Shown: in pieces, positions 9,567 through 19,088 of the stretch
How positions within the stretch are numbered: position 1 is the stretch's first letter
Layout: each line of letters opens with the position of its first letter
Origin: Buttiauxella sp. A111
Lineage (GTDB): Bacteria > Pseudomonadota > Gammaproteobacteria > Enterobacterales > Enterobacteriaceae
Direction of reading: 5' to 3'
DNA: 64,000 nt
Assembly (NCBI RefSeq): GCF_014189855.1
Contig: NZ_BJFN01000002.1
Location: 372,001 to 436,000 of the forward strand
Notes under the pieces: model-generated
The model's input: the letters and a program-made list of their open reading frames with translations, nothing else
Database searches by the model: none
Told to the model about the DNA's origin: nothing
Made by a program: the position numbers and the translations under genes

Positions 9567-10274
9567 ATGTCTCGCAAATATTCTTTGGCTGTTGCAGTTA
9601 TTGCAGCCCTCTCCTCTTTTTCTGCACTCAGTGCTGGTATCAATAATTTTTCTCAAGCCAAAGCCGCTGGCGCCAAAGTGAATGCCGACGCGCCGGGCGA
9701 CTTCTATTGTGGATGTAAAATCAGCTGGGAAGGGAAAAAGGGTATTCCCGATCTTGAGTCCTGCGGCTACAAAGTCCGGAAGAATGAAAATCGCGCGACG
9801 CGTATCGAGTGGGAGCACGTCGTACCGGCCTGGCAGTTCGGTCATCAGCGCCAGTGTTGGCAAGATGGCGGCCGTAAAAACTGTGCCAAAGACCCGGAAT
9901 ATCGCAAGATGGAAAGCGATATGCACAACCTGCAACCCGCTGTAGGCGAAGTGAATGCTGATCGTAACAACTTCATGTACAGCCAGTGGAACGGTGGTGA
10001 GGGGCAATACGGACAGTGTGAAATGAAAGTCGACTTTAAAGATAAGATTGCCGAGCCACCAGCGCGGGCTCGCGGCGCTATCGCCCGCACCTACTTCTAC
10101 ATGCGTGACCAGTATCAGCTCAACCTTTCTCGCCAACAGACCCAGCTATTTGAGGCCTGGAATAAACAATATCCGGTCACGGCCTGGGAGTGCGAACGCG
10201 ATGAGCGCATCGCTAAAGTTCAGGGCAATCATAACCCTTATGTGCTGCGGGCTTGCCAGGCACAAAACAGCTAA
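9567..10274 (+). CDS. endA: Periplasmic endonuclease I
   Basis: Secreted non-specific double-strand DNase. The ATG at 9567, preceded by AAGGA, gives 235 residues, the E. coli length, with an N-terminal signal peptide ending near LSAGI; the longer in-frame start at 9522 would mask the signal. Eight or more cysteines (YCGC, SCGY, QCWQ, NCAK and others) fit the disulfide-bonded periplasmic fold. The active-site segment [14 protein letters not shown] and the metal-site context [12 protein letters not shown] are conserved. Confidence 0.96.
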   Translation: MSRKYSLAVAVIAALSSFSALSAGINNFSQAKAAGAKVNADAPGDFYCGCKISWEGKKGIPDLESCGYKVRKNENRATRIEWEHVVPAWQFGHQRQCWQDGGRKNCAKDPEYRKMESDMHNLQPAVGEVNADRNNFMYSQWNGGEGQYGQCEMKVDFKDKIAEPPARARGAIARTYFYMRDQYQLNLSRQQTQLFEAWNKQYPVTAWECERDERIAKVQGNHNPYVLRACQAQNS

Positions 10275-10311
10275 CCTACACTAGCGGTCATATTCATTAC
10301 CGCGCGATGTT

Positions 10312-10402
10312 TTCTCCCTCTCCCAAAAGAGAGGGCTGGAGTGAGAGTTGTGATAGCTAATTCCCCCTCACCCTAACCCTCTCCCAAAGGAGAGGGGATT
10401 AA
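10312..10402. repeat. Two palindromic repeat units between endA and rsmE
   Basis: The first unit has CCCTCTCCC with AGAGAGGG, followed by a degenerate GGAGTGAGAG edge; the second opens CCCTCACCCTAACCC and contains CTCTCCCAAAGGAGAG. It is an arrangement of the same family as 3051-3168 but with the outer motifs in the opposite order. It separates endA from rsmE and may act as the endA transcript end. Confidence 0.75.
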
Positions 10403-10436
10403 AACAGTTCGCCTTAGCAACTGGATCCTATAAATC

Positions 10437-11168
10437 ATGCGTATTCCCCGCATTCATCATCCTGAACACCTCACCGTCGGCCAGGACGTCGCACTTTGCG
10501 AAGATGCTGCGAACCACGTCGGTCGCGTATTGCGCATGAGCGCAGGCCACGCACTGCAATTATTTGATGGAAGTAATCAGATCTTTGACGCAGAAATCGT
10601 TCAGGCAGATAAGAAAAGTGTGCGAGTGAAGGTACTTAGTGCCACCCTCGATAACCGCGAATCTCCACTGCACCTACATCTCGGTCAGGTCATGTCTCGC
10701 GGTGAGAAAATGGAGTTCACGATTCAGAAAGCCGTCGAACTCGGCGTGAATGTGATTACCCCTTTGTTTTCTGAACGCTGTGGCGTAAAACTGGATGCCG
10801 AGCGTCTGCATAAGAAGCTCACGCAATGGCAGAAAATTGCCGTTGCTGCCTGCGAACAATGCGGCCGCAATATCGTGCCAGAAATTCGCCCGGCAATGGA
10901 CCTCGAAGCGTGGTGTGCAGAACTTGATAACAGCCTGAAGCTGAACCTCCATCCTCGCGCCAACGCAAGTATCAACACGTTGCCGCAACCTGTTGAACGT
11001 GTACGTCTGCTGATTGGCCCTGAAGGCGGTTTAACGGCTGATGAAATTGCGATGACCGCACGCCATCAGTTTACTGATATTCTGTTGGGACCTCGCGTTC
11101 TGCGTACTGAGACTACCGCGCTCACCGCCATTACCGCGCTGCAAGTGCGTTTTGGCGACCTGGGCTAA
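10437..11168 (+). CDS. rsmE: 16S rRNA m3U1498 methyltransferase
   Basis: SPOUT-class enzyme that uses S-adenosylmethionine to methylate U1498 of 16S rRNA in the 30S subunit. It has 243 residues with an N-terminal PUA-like RNA-binding part and the trefoil-knot signature [13 protein letters not shown] near residue 192, then [13 protein letters not shown] close to the C terminus. The ribosome site is weak. It precedes gshB by 50 bp on the same strand, as in E. coli. Confidence 0.96.
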   Translation: MRIPRIHHPEHLTVGQDVALCEDAANHVGRVLRMSAGHALQLFDGSNQIFDAEIVQADKKSVRVKVLSATLDNRESPLHLHLGQVMSRGEKMEFTIQKAVELGVNVITPLFSERCGVKLDAERLHKKLTQWQKIAVAACEQCGRNIVPEIRPAMDLEAWCAELDNSLKLNLHPRANASINTLPQPVERVRLLIGPEGGLTADEIAMTARHQFTDILLGPRVLRTETTALTAITALQVRFGDLG

Positions 11169-11218
11169 AAACTGGTACAAGGCTTACGCCTTATAGCCAG
11201 CTTTAAAGGAGAAAAACA

Positions 11219-12166
11219 ATGATCAAGCTCGGCATCGTGATGGACCCCATCGCAAACATTAACATCAAGAAAGACTCCAGTTTTGCCATGTTGCTTGAAG
11301 CACAGCGCCGTGGATACGAACTCCACTATATGGAAATGGCAGATCTGTATTTGATCAACGGTGAAGCGCACGCACGCACACGTCTGGTCAGTGTCGAGCA
11401 GAACTACGATAAATGGGTCGAATTTGGTAGTGAGCAAGATATCCAGCTTGCCGATCTCGACGTTATTTTAATGCGTAAAGATCCGCCTTTTGATACCGAA
11501 TTTATCTACGCGACCTACATTCTTGAGCGCGCAGAAGAACAAGGCACGCTGATCGTTAACAAACCGCAAAGCCTGCGCGACTGTAACGAAAAGCTGTTCA
11601 CCGCCTGGTTTGCTGATTTGACCCCAGAAACGCTGGTAACCCGCAACAAAGCGCAGCTTAAAGCTTTCTGGCAAAAACACGGCGACATCATTCTCAAGCC
11701 GCTGGACGGCATGGGCGGCACATCAATCTTCCGCGTTAAAGAAGGCGATCCTAACATCGGCGTCATTGCTGAAACGCTGACTGAACTCGGTAATCGTTAC
11801 TGCATGGCGCAAAACTACCTGCCTGCTATTGTCGATGGCGACAAACGTGTTCTGGTCGTCGACGGCGAACCCGTTCCGTATTGCCTGGCGCGTATTCCAC
11901 AAGGTGGCGAAACCCGTGGCAATCTGGCCGCCGGTGGCCGTGGCGAACCGCGTCCATTGACTGACAGCGATTGGGAAATTGCCCGCCGCGTCGGCCCAAC
12001 ATTGAAAGCCAAAGGGCTCATCTTTGTTGGTCTGGATATTATCGGCGATCGCCTGACCGAGATTAACGTCACCAGCCCAACATGCATTCGCGAAATCGAA
12101 GCCGAATTCCCGGTATCGATCACAGGAATGTTGTTCGACGCTATCGAGAAACGTCTGGCTAAATAA
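11219..12166 (+). CDS. gshB: Glutathione synthetase
   Basis: ATP-grasp enzyme joining gamma-glutamylcysteine to glycine, the last step of glutathione synthesis. It is 315 residues (E. coli 316). The N-terminal domain starts MIKLGIVMDPI; ATP-grasp elements include LKPLDGMGGTSIF near residue 159, the glycine-rich loop GETRGNLAAGGRGEP near 230 and the metal-binding ITEINVTSPT-like strand near 285. A strong AAAGGAG ribosome site lies 8 bp before the ATG. Confidence 0.97.
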   Translation: MIKLGIVMDPIANINIKKDSSFAMLLEAQRRGYELHYMEMADLYLINGEAHARTRLVSVEQNYDKWVEFGSEQDIQLADLDVILMRKDPPFDTEFIYATYILERAEEQGTLIVNKPQSLRDCNEKLFTAWFADLTPETLVTRNKAQLKAFWQKHGDIILKPLDGMGGTSIFRVKEGDPNIGVIAETLTELGNRYCMAQNYLPAIVDGDKRVLVVDGEPVPYCLARIPQGGETRGNLAAGGRGEPRPLTDSDWEIARRVGPTLKAKGLIFVGLDIIGDRLTEINVTSPTCIREIEAEFPVSITGMLFDAIEKRLAK

Positions 12167-12191
12167 TTGTGCACGCTCCCTTTAGGGAAAA

Positions 12192-12214
12192 GACCCATAC
12201 CTTTGGTATGGGTC
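12192..12214 (+). terminator. Perfect hairpin between gshB and yqgE
   Basis: GACCCATACC (12192-12201) pairs exactly with GGTATGGGTC (12205-12214) around a 3-base loop. No T-run follows, so it may be a processing or stability element more than a Rho-independent terminator. Confidence 0.55.
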
Positions 12215-12302
12215 AAGTGTCCGGAGTAGTTTAATAGTGATAAACTGACTATTCCTCGCGCGTTTAATGCCGCTTTTTCAACCGGAACCAGAACCTCTGA
12301 CA

Positions 12303-12866
12303 ATGAATTTACAGCATCACTTTCTAATTGCCATGCCGGCGCTCCAGGATCCTCTGTTTAAGCGAGCAGTCGTTTATATTTGTGAATATAGCGACGAAGG
12401 CGCTATGGGGATAATCATCAATAAACCCCTCGAAAACCTTCAGGTTGACGGTGTTCTTGAAAAATTAAAAATCGAACCAGAACCGCGCGACCCATCCATT
12501 CGTCTTGATAAACCTGTTTTTATCGGTGGCCCATTAGCGGAAGACCGGGGCTTTATTTTGCACTCGCCACCGAATTGTTTTGCTTCAAGCATCCGTATTT
12601 CTGATGAAACGGTGATCACCACTTCCCGTGATGTGCTCGAAACTATCGGCACAGCCAACCAACCTACGGATGTGATCGTGGCACTGGGTTACTCTTCCTG
12701 GGAAAAAGGGCAACTGGAACAAGAGATTTTGGACAATGCCTGGTTAACTGCGCCAGCAGATGCGTCGATTATTTTCCACACCCCAATTTCCGAACGCTGG
12801 CGTGAAGCCGCGAAATTAATCGGCATTGATATTCATAATATGCCAAGCGAAGCGGGGCACGCATAA
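12303..12866 (+). CDS. yqgE: YqgE, DUF179/UPF0301 protein
   Basis: Conserved cytosolic protein of about 187 residues whose biochemical role is not established. The start at 12303 gives [23 protein letters not shown], matching the family; a start 12 codons earlier would add a proline-rich tail with no match. Family motifs seen are [10 protein letters not shown] near residue 38 and the [14 protein letters not shown] segment near 128. It overlaps yqgF by one base (TAATG), implying translational coupling, as in E. coli. Confidence 0.93.
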   Translation: MNLQHHFLIAMPALQDPLFKRAVVYICEYSDEGAMGIIINKPLENLQVDGVLEKLKIEPEPRDPSIRLDKPVFIGGPLAEDRGFILHSPPNCFASSIRISDETVITTSRDVLETIGTANQPTDVIVALGYSSWEKGQLEQEILDNAWLTAPADASIIFHTPISERWREAAKLIGIDIHNMPSEAGHA

Positions 12867-13285
12867 TGAGCAGTGGGACATTGTTAGCCTTTGATTTCGG
12901 TACTAAAAGTATTGGTGTCGCCATCGGGCAGCGTATTACCGGAACGGCGCGCCCTTTAACCGCGCTGAAAGCACAAGATGGCACGCCGGACTGGAATGCT
13001 ATCGAAAAAATCCTTAAAGAGTGGCAACCCGATGAAGTCATCGTTGGCTTACCCCTGAATATGGATGGCACCGAACAGCCACTTACCGTCCGCGCGCGTA
13101 AGTTTGCCAACCGTCTGCATGGGCGTTTTGGCGTAAAAGTTTCTCTGCAAGATGAGCGCCTGAGCACCGTTGAAGCCCGTGCAGGCTTGTTTGAACACGG
13201 CGGTTTCCGGGCTTTAAACAAAGGTAGCATTGACTCAGCCTCCGCAGTCATCATTCTTGAAAGCTGGTTTGACTATAACCCTTGA
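12866..13285 (+). CDS. yqgF: RuvX/YqgF, Holliday-junction-resolvase-like nuclease
   Basis: RNase H-fold protein needed for processing of the pre-16S rRNA 5' end; also called RuvX. It has 139 residues (E. coli 138). The first acidic motif is [15 protein letters not shown] at residues 7-21 and the second is LSTVEA with nearby DERL near 97. The start codon shares a base with the yqgE stop. Confidence 0.95.
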   Translation: MSSGTLLAFDFGTKSIGVAIGQRITGTARPLTALKAQDGTPDWNAIEKILKEWQPDEVIVGLPLNMDGTEQPLTVRARKFANRLHGRFGVKVSLQDERLSTVEARAGLFEHGGFRALNKGSIDSASAVIILESWFDYNP

Positions 13286-13294
13286 TTGTTACCT

Positions 13295-14308
13295 CTACGG
13301 CGGAAGGCGCACTCGCGACTCCGCCGTTGCAAACTGACCTTTCCTAAGAAACATCGCCTCGCTTTGCGCAAAACTCTGCATGCCATACTGCTGGCCGGTT
13401 TGAATTAGCCCGGGTAATTGATGCGTTTTCCCCTCGCGGATAAGACTCGCCACAGCAGGGGTATTTACCAATAATTCAAACAACGCCCCCCTTCCACCTT
13501 GAGCGTCAGGCTGTAATTTCTGCGCGAGCACAGCTTTTAAGCTACCGGCCAGCTGGCTACGCACCATGCTTTTTTCCTCTGCAGGAAAGACATCCACCAG
13601 CCGTTCCACCGCTTGTGCGGCACCGCGAGTATGCAATGTTGCCAGTACCAGATGGCCGGTTTCCGCAGCAGTGAGCGCCAGACGGATAGTTTCGCTATCG
13701 CGTAATTCCCCCAGCAAAATCACGTCCGGGTCTTCACGTAATGCGGCACGTAAAGCGGCGGCAAAAGAGCGGCAATGCGTGCCGGGCTCACGCTGCTGAA
13801 TCAGACAGTGATGAGAGGAATGAACAAACTCAATCGGATCTTCCAGCGTCAGAATATGCCCATCAAGCCGATGGTTGAGATGATCAACCATTGCCGCAAG
13901 CGTGGTGGATTTACCGCTGCCCGTCGCACCTGTGACCAGAATCAGGCCATCTGGCGACTGTAGCAATTCGGGTATCAGTGGCGGGACATTTAACGCCTCA
14001 AGTTTGGGGCAGTTTGAAGACAATAACCGCAAGGCAAGAGAGTGCCCATGCAACTGGTGAAAAGCGTTAGCCCGCAATCGCACCCCTGATTGTAGGGTCA
14101 CGGCAAAATCCACCTGCCCGGTTTCTTGCAGTTGCACCTTTTGTGCTTTCGACATCCAGTCTTCCAGCAAAACATCCGGCTCAGGAGCGCCTCCAGGCAG
14201 CAGTTCTAGCCGCCCTTGCCTGCGCCAGCGAGCAGGAAGGTGCGCGCACAGGTGTAGATCAGAGACATTATGCTTTACACTAAGGGCCACAATTTCTTCG
14301 ATATCCAT
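13295..14308 (-). CDS. yggR: YggR, PilT-family ATPase-like protein
   Basis: Secretion/retraction ATPase homologue. The ATG complementary to 14306-14308, preceded by GGAAAGTG, gives 337 residues; E. coli YggR is a little shorter (326 from memory). Walker A GATGSGKSTTLAAM lies near residue 130, the Asp box near LTLEDPIEF, Walker B near DVILLGELRD and the His box near TGHLVLATLHT. No pilus genes are nearby, so a twitching role is not supported by context. It converges on yqgF with a 9-bp gap and diverges from yggS with only 15 bp between starts. Confidence 0.93.
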   Translation of the reverse strand: MDIEEIVALSVKHNVSDLHLCAHLPARWRRQGRLELLPGGAPEPDVLLEDWMSKAQKVQLQETGQVDFAVTLQSGVRLRANAFHQLHGHSLALRLLSSNCPKLEALNVPPLIPELLQSPDGLILVTGATGSGKSTTLAAMVDHLNHRLDGHILTLEDPIEFVHSSHHCLIQQREPGTHCRSFAAALRAALREDPDVILLGELRDSETIRLALTAAETGHLVLATLHTRGAAQAVERLVDVFPAEEKSMVRSQLAGSLKAVLAQKLQPDAQGGRGALFELLVNTPAVASLIREGKTHQLPGLIQTGQQYGMQSFAQSEAMFLRKGQFATAESRVRLPP

Positions 14309-14323
14309 ATCACTTTCCAACCT

Positions 14324-15028
14324 ATGAATGAAATAACGCACAATCTGGCACAGGTTCAGCACAAAATCTTAGCGGCAACTAAACGCTGCGGCCGTGCTCC
14401 AGAGGAAGTTACTTTGCTTGCAGTAAGCAAAACGAAGCCTGCGAGCGCCCTCGCAGAAGCGATTGCTGCCGGGCAACGCGCTTTCGGTGAAAACTACGTG
14501 CAAGAAGGCGTGGATAAAATTCGTTACTTTGCCGAGAACAGCGAAGCCACACTGGAATGGCACTTTATCGGTCCTTTACAGTCGAACAAAAGCCGTCTGG
14601 TCGCAGAACATTTTGACTGGTGCCACACCGTCGACAGGCTTCGTATTGCCACCCGTTTAAGCGAACAGCGCCCGGCCGAGCTTCCACCGCTTAACGTGCT
14701 GATCCAAATAAACATTAGTGATGAACAAAGCAAATCTGGTATTGCGCTAAGTGAGCTTGATGCGCTGGCGGCTGACGTCGCTGCACTACCGGGTTTGGTG
14801 TTACGAGGTTTAATGGCGATCCCTGCCCCTGAACCTGATTACGAGCATCAGTTAGCGGTTTGCCAGAAAATGGCAGCCGCTTTCACATCGCTCAAAAACC
14901 GCTATGCAACGGTTGATACGTTGTCTCTGGGCATGACCGATGACATGGACGCCGCGATTGCCGCAGGCAGCACCATGGTGCGCATTGGAACCGCTATTTT
15001 CGGCGCGCGGGATTACTCCGCCAGCTAA
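14324..15028 (+). CDS. yggS: YggS, PLP homeostasis protein
   Basis: COG0325/YBL036C-family protein that binds PLP and balances vitamin B6 and amino-acid pools; it has no known enzymatic activity. The ATG at 14324 gives 234 residues, the E. coli length, beginning MNEITHNLAQVQHK. The PLP lysine is in LAVSKTKPA near residue 36, with FGENYVQEG near 55 and GLMAIP near 163. It heads the yggS-yggT-yggU-rdgB-hemW cluster, and its promoter must lie inside yggR because the starts are only 15 bp apart. Confidence 0.96.
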   Translation: MNEITHNLAQVQHKILAATKRCGRAPEEVTLLAVSKTKPASALAEAIAAGQRAFGENYVQEGVDKIRYFAENSEATLEWHFIGPLQSNKSRLVAEHFDWCHTVDRLRIATRLSEQRPAELPPLNVLIQINISDEQSKSGIALSELDALAADVAALPGLVLRGLMAIPAPEPDYEHQLAVCQKMAAAFTSLKNRYATVDTLSLGMTDDMDAAIAAGSTMVRIGTAIFGARDYSAS

Positions 15029-15115
15029 ACCGTAGCCCAATAGATTTCAGGTTGTAGGACGCAAAACTTAGCATCTACAGCCTGAATGATGCAGGGCTTA
15101 TTATTGAGGAACACC

Positions 15116-15670
15116 ATGCTAACGTTGACTTTCCTGGTCAAAACACTGATTGAACTGTATGTGATGGTGCTGTTAATTCGCATCTGGATGCAGTGGTCGC
15201 GTTGTGATTTTTACAATCCTTTTGCCCAATTTATCGTCAAGATTACCCAACCGATTGTCGGGCCATTGCGCCGGATAATCCCTTCGATTGGGCCAATTGA
15301 TACCTCTTCGTTGCTGGTGGCGTTTATTCTCACCACGCTGAAGTATCCTGTTCTGCTACTGATTCAGGTAGGCGCGCTGTCGCTTGACCCAATGAATCTG
15401 CTGGTTGGCCTGTTATCGTTGCTCAAGTCCGCCGGTACGCTGGTGTTCTGGGTCATTATTATTCGTTCGCTGATGAGCTGGATTAGCCAGGGTCGCAGTC
15501 CAATTGAATACGTGCTGATGCAATTGACCGAACCGATGATGGCACCAATTCGCCGCGTTATTCCGGCAATGGGCGGCATTGATTTCTCCGCGATGGTCGT
15601 GATTTTGATTCTGTATGCACTGAATTACCTTGGCATGGATCTGTTCCCGGGGCTGTGGTATTTGCTGTGA
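15116..15670 (+). CDS. yggT: YggT-family integral membrane protein
   Basis: Inner-membrane protein of two YGGT repeats, each with two hydrophobic helices. The repeats are visible as [27 protein letters not shown] near residue 31 and, after [25 protein letters not shown], near 125. The ATG at 15116 preceded by TGAGGA gives 184 residues (E. coli 188). A role in osmotic or K+ tolerance has been reported for some homologues; nothing here adds to that. Its TGA overlaps the yggU GTG. Confidence 0.93.
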   Translation: MLTLTFLVKTLIELYVMVLLIRIWMQWSRCDFYNPFAQFIVKITQPIVGPLRRIIPSIGPIDTSSLLVAFILTTLKYPVLLLIQVGALSLDPMNLLVGLLSLLKSAGTLVFWVIIIRSLMSWISQGRSPIEYVLMQLTEPMMAPIRRVIPAMGGIDFSAMVVILILYALNYLGMDLFPGLWYLL

Positions 15671-15957
15671 GTGCAGTGAGTCAAACCGCAGACGGGCTGG
15701 TTTTACGGCTGTATATTCAGCCTAAAGCCAGCCGGGATAGCATTATTGGGTTGCATGGCGACGAACTAAAAGTCGCCATCACCGCGCCGCCAATTGACGG
15801 CAAAGCCAACGCCCATCTGGTAAAATATCTGGCTAAACAGTTCCGCGTCGCCAAAAGCCAGGTTGTGGTTGAGAAAGGCGAGTTGGGCCGTCATAAGCAA
15901 GTTAAGATTATCGACCCGCAACAAATCCCGACGGAAGTCGCGGCATTGCTCGAATAA
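15667..15957 (+). CDS. yggU: YggU, DUF167 protein
   Basis: Small conserved protein of 96 residues, the E. coli length, function unknown. The start is taken as the GTG at 15667, which overlaps the yggT stop as GTGA and aligns with the E. coli N terminus MSAV; a start further upstream would extend into yggT. DUF167 signatures seen are [23 protein letters not shown] and KGELGRHK. Confidence 0.93.
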   Translation: MSAVSQTADGLVLRLYIQPKASRDSIIGLHGDELKVAITAPPIDGKANAHLVKYLAKQFRVAKSQVVVEKGELGRHKQVKIIDPQQIPTEVAALLE

Positions 15958-15985
15958 TTACCGAATTTCACAGGATTATCTCACT

Positions 15986-16579
15986 ATGCAAAAAGTTGTC
16001 CTCGCGACCGGTAACGCCGGTAAAGTGCGTGAACTTGCCGATTTACTGGGCAATTTTGGTCTGGATGTTGTGGCACAAACTGAGTTAGGCGTGGAGTCTG
16101 CCGAAGAAACTGGCCTGACGTTTATCGAAAACGCCATTCTGAAAGCCCGTCACGCGGCGCAGATTACGGGTTTGCCTGCCATCGCTGATGATTCTGGTCT
16201 GGCTGTCGATGTTTTGGGCGGCGCACCGGGTATTTACTCGGCACGTTACGCAGGCATTGACGCAACGGATCAGCAGAATCTGGAAAAGCTACTGGCTACA
16301 CTGAAAGATGTGCCGGACGAACAACGCAAAGCGCGGTTCCATTGTGTGCTGGTGTATATGCGTCATGCAGAAGATCCAACACCGCTGGTGTGTCACGGCA
16401 GTTGGGAAGGTCGGATTACCCGCGAGGCCGCAGGGGCTGGCGGCTTTGGCTACGACCCGATTTTCTTTGTCCCTACCGAGGGCAAAACTGCGGCTGAACT
16501 CACTCGTGATGAAAAACGCGCGATTTCCCACCGTGGGCAAGCACTAAAACTGTTACTGGAAGCAATGAAAAATGGCTAA
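15986..16579 (+). CDS. rdgB: dITP/XTP pyrophosphatase
   Basis: HAM1-family house-cleaning enzyme hydrolysing non-canonical purine triphosphates (dITP, XTP) to monophosphates. The ATG at 15986 gives 197 residues, the E. coli length, with the N-terminal nucleotide motif [12 protein letters not shown] and the catalytic [24 protein letters not shown] near residue 68, then FGYDPIFF near 154 and SHRGQAL near the end. It overlaps hemW by 8 bp. Confidence 0.97.
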   Translation: MQKVVLATGNAGKVRELADLLGNFGLDVVAQTELGVESAEETGLTFIENAILKARHAAQITGLPAIADDSGLAVDVLGGAPGIYSARYAGIDATDQQNLEKLLATLKDVPDEQRKARFHCVLVYMRHAEDPTPLVCHGSWEGRITREAAGAGGFGYDPIFFVPTEGKTAAELTRDEKRAISHRGQALKLLLEAMKNG

Positions 16580-17708
16580 TTTGCCACCACTGAGTCTCTA
16601 TATTCACATCCCGTGGTGCGTGCAGAAGTGCCCCTACTGTGACTTCAATTCTCATGCACTAAAAGGCGACGTCCCGCACGACGAGTATGTCGCCCACCTG
16701 TTGCGCGATCTGGATAACGACGCGCCAATGGCACAAGGACGTGAAATAAAGACCATCTTTATTGGTGGCGGTACGCCTAGCTTGCTTTCAAGCGAGGCGA
16801 TGCAAACGTTGCTCGATGGCGTGCGTGCGCGTCTGCCGCTGGCAGCAGATGCAGAAATTACCATGGAAGCGAACCCTGGCACCGTTGAGGCCGACCGTTT
16901 CGTTGGCTATCAACGTGCTGGCGTGAACCGCATTTCTATCGGTGTGCAGAGTTTTAGCGAGACAAAACTCAAACGCCTGGGCCGTATCCATGATGCGGGT
17001 GAAGCGAAACGTGCGGCAAATCTGGCTAGTGGATTAGGGCTGCGTAGTTTCAATCTGGATTTGATGCACGGTTTGCCAGACCAGTCGCTAGAAGAAGCGC
17101 TGGATGATTTGCGCCAGGCTATTGAGCTTAATCCCCCGCATCTTTCCTGGTATCAGTTGACGATTGAACCGAACACGCTGTTTAGCTCTCGTCCGCCAAA
17201 ACTGCCGGACGACGACGCGCTGTGGGATATTTTCGAACAGGGCGACAAACTGCTAACGGCTGCGGGATATCAGCAATATGAAACCTCGGCATACGCAAAA
17301 CCGGGTTATCAGTGTCAGCACAACCTGAACTACTGGCGTTTTGGCGACTACCTGGGAATTGGCTGTGGCGCACACGGTAAAGTGACGTTCGAAGACGGGC
17401 GCATTATGCGTACCGCCAAAACACGCCACCCGCGCGGCTATATGGAAGGCAAATACCTCGATCGCCAGCACGATGTTGAGCAAGCCGATAAACCGTTCGA
17501 GTTCTTTATGAACCGTTTCCGCCTGCTGGAAGCCGCACCGCGCAATGAATTTAGTCTGTATACCGGGCTGGACGAAACCGTGATTCGTGCACAGTTAGAT
17601 GAAGCCATTGCCAAAGATTACCTGATTGAAACTGAGGAATATTGGCAAATTACCGAGCACGGGAAGCTATTTTTGAATTCGCTGCTGGAACTGTTTTTAG
17701 CTGAATAA
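16572..17708 (+). CDS. hemW: HemW, radical-SAM heme chaperone
   Basis: Oxygen-independent coproporphyrinogen III oxidase-like protein that delivers heme; it is a radical SAM protein of 378 residues like E. coli HemW. The cluster motif is C16-VQK-C20-PY-C23, lacking the extra cysteine context of genuine HemN (HemN has CxxxCxxC plus C). GGGTPSLL near residue 67 and the HemN C-terminal domain follow. It is the last gene of the region syntenic with E. coli 66 min; an ERIC element begins 18 bp after its stop. Confidence 0.95.
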   Translation: MANLPPLSLYIHIPWCVQKCPYCDFNSHALKGDVPHDEYVAHLLRDLDNDAPMAQGREIKTIFIGGGTPSLLSSEAMQTLLDGVRARLPLAADAEITMEANPGTVEADRFVGYQRAGVNRISIGVQSFSETKLKRLGRIHDAGEAKRAANLASGLGLRSFNLDLMHGLPDQSLEEALDDLRQAIELNPPHLSWYQLTIEPNTLFSSRPPKLPDDDALWDIFEQGDKLLTAAGYQQYETSAYAKPGYQCQHNLNYWRFGDYLGIGCGAHGKVTFEDGRIMRTAKTRHPRGYMEGKYLDRQHDVEQADKPFEFFMNRFRLLEAAPRNEFSLYTGLDETVIRAQLDEAIAKDYLIETEEYWQITEHGKLFLNSLLELFLAE

Positions 17709-17725
17709 AAATCAACACTATCAAA

Positions 17726-17852
17726 AATACCCTAAATAATTCGAGTTGCAGAAAGGCGGCAAGAGAGTGAGTCCCCAGGAGCTTACACAAGTAAGTGACT
17801 GGGGTGAGGGAGCGCAGCCAACGCATCTGCAGCTTGAAGTATGACGGGTATT
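17726..17852. repeat. ERIC element (127 bp)
   Basis: Full-length enterobacterial repetitive intergenic consensus element with AATACCC/GGGTATT ends and the core AGTCCCCAGGAGCTTAC followed by AAGTAAGTGACTGGGGTGAG. Its right end overlaps the setA stop codon by two bases. It marks the exact place where gene order departs from E. coli. Confidence 0.95.
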
Positions 17853-19029
17853 AGATATTTTTGACCCTACTGGTCAAAATCAACGCCAACACCGCCAATC
17901 CCGCAATCAGCCAATACACCGAATAGTGCCCAAAACTCTCCGCCAGCGCGCCTTGTAACACCCCGGCCAGAATTACGCCTGTCGAAATACTGTTGGTAAA
18001 CAGCGTGGTCGCGGACCCCGGCCTACCCGGCATTAAATCCTGGAACCATAGCATTCCAATCCCGGCGACAATGCCAATAAACACCGCGTTAAACAGCTGG
18101 AGCAACAGCAGCGCCGTGCGACTGTGGAACAGAATCAGCCCGACGTAGAACAACACACCTGCGGCAACGGCAATCACCATCATGCGTCGCTTACCAAAAC
18201 GCTTCACATAATAGCCCGCAAGGATCATCGCCGGGATTTCAAGCCCCGCCGCCGTCCCCATCAGTAGCCCCGCCAGCGACTCTGGAAGACCTAAATCACT
18301 GCTGACCCACAGCGGCATATCAATGATGTACATGGTGTTGCAGGTCCACATCAGCATCGATGCGATAAACAACATACGGACGTTCTTGTCTTTCCAGCCG
18401 CTGACCTGCGTCAGCGCAACATCGGCAGGTTGCTCAATCCGCTCAACCGACGGAAGTGCGAAGAAAATTATCCCCAGCGAAATAACAAAAATCCCCGCCG
18501 CGATAAGAAACATGGTGGTAAAGCCGTAGTTTAACGCCAGCATAAACGACAATGGCGGGCCAATGACCCAGGCAAGCGACAGTTGTGCACGCATTATCGA
18601 GCTGAACATCACGACTTCACGCGCGGAGCTATCAGCATACTCGCGAGCCAGGGCGAAGATTTGCGGCATCGCCGTGTTAGCAATGGAAGCGAACATGACG
18701 CCCACGGTGATTAACGTCAGGTAGTGACGGTTAAAAGCAAATAAAATGCAGTTTGCCACGGCCATCGCGCAGCAAATCATAATCAGTTTGCGCCTGTCCC
18801 CCCGGCTATCTGAACGCTTCGCCAGCATCAGGCTGACCAGAATCCCGGCTATCGCATTGACGGTATAAAATAACCCGACCCAGAACGGCCGCACTTGCAC
18901 TTCACGCGTTAAAAACAGGCTCAGCGTGGGCGCCTGAAGTGCCCCTGCAATCCCCATCATAAATGCCACAACCATAAATGCCGTGTACACCGGATTGAGG
19001 CGTCGTCCTTTTGTCAGAAACCAGGCCAT
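17851..19029 (-). CDS. setA: Sugar efflux transporter SetA
   Basis: Major-facilitator exporter of glucose and lactose analogues with twelve predicted membrane segments, 392 residues as in E. coli. Conserved stretches include GALQAPTLSLFLTREV, SDSRGDRRKL after TM2, AREYADSSAREVVMFSS, and GKRRMMVIAVAAG. Downstream of sgrS on the same strand with 60 bp between, so it is probably co-transcribed with the glucose-phosphate stress RNA, as in E. coli. Two bases of its stop codon belong to the end of the ERIC element. Confidence 0.95.
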   Translation of the reverse strand: MAWFLTKGRRLNPVYTAFMVVAFMMGIAGALQAPTLSLFLTREVQVRPFWVGLFYTVNAIAGILVSLMLAKRSDSRGDRRKLIMICCAMAVANCILFAFNRHYLTLITVGVMFASIANTAMPQIFALAREYADSSAREVVMFSSIMRAQLSLAWVIGPPLSFMLALNYGFTTMFLIAAGIFVISLGIIFFALPSVERIEQPADVALTQVSGWKDKNVRMLFIASMLMWTCNTMYIIDMPLWVSSDLGLPESLAGLLMGTAAGLEIPAMILAGYYVKRFGKRRMMVIAVAAGVLFYVGLILFHSRTALLLLQLFNAVFIGIVAGIGMLWFQDLMPGRPGSATTLFTNSISTGVILAGVLQGALAESFGHYSVYWLIAGLAVLALILTSRVKNI

Positions 19030-19088
19030 GCAGAGAGATCCTTTTACTCGAGCGGGTGATAAATGTGCAAGCCGTCCACTATACCGAA

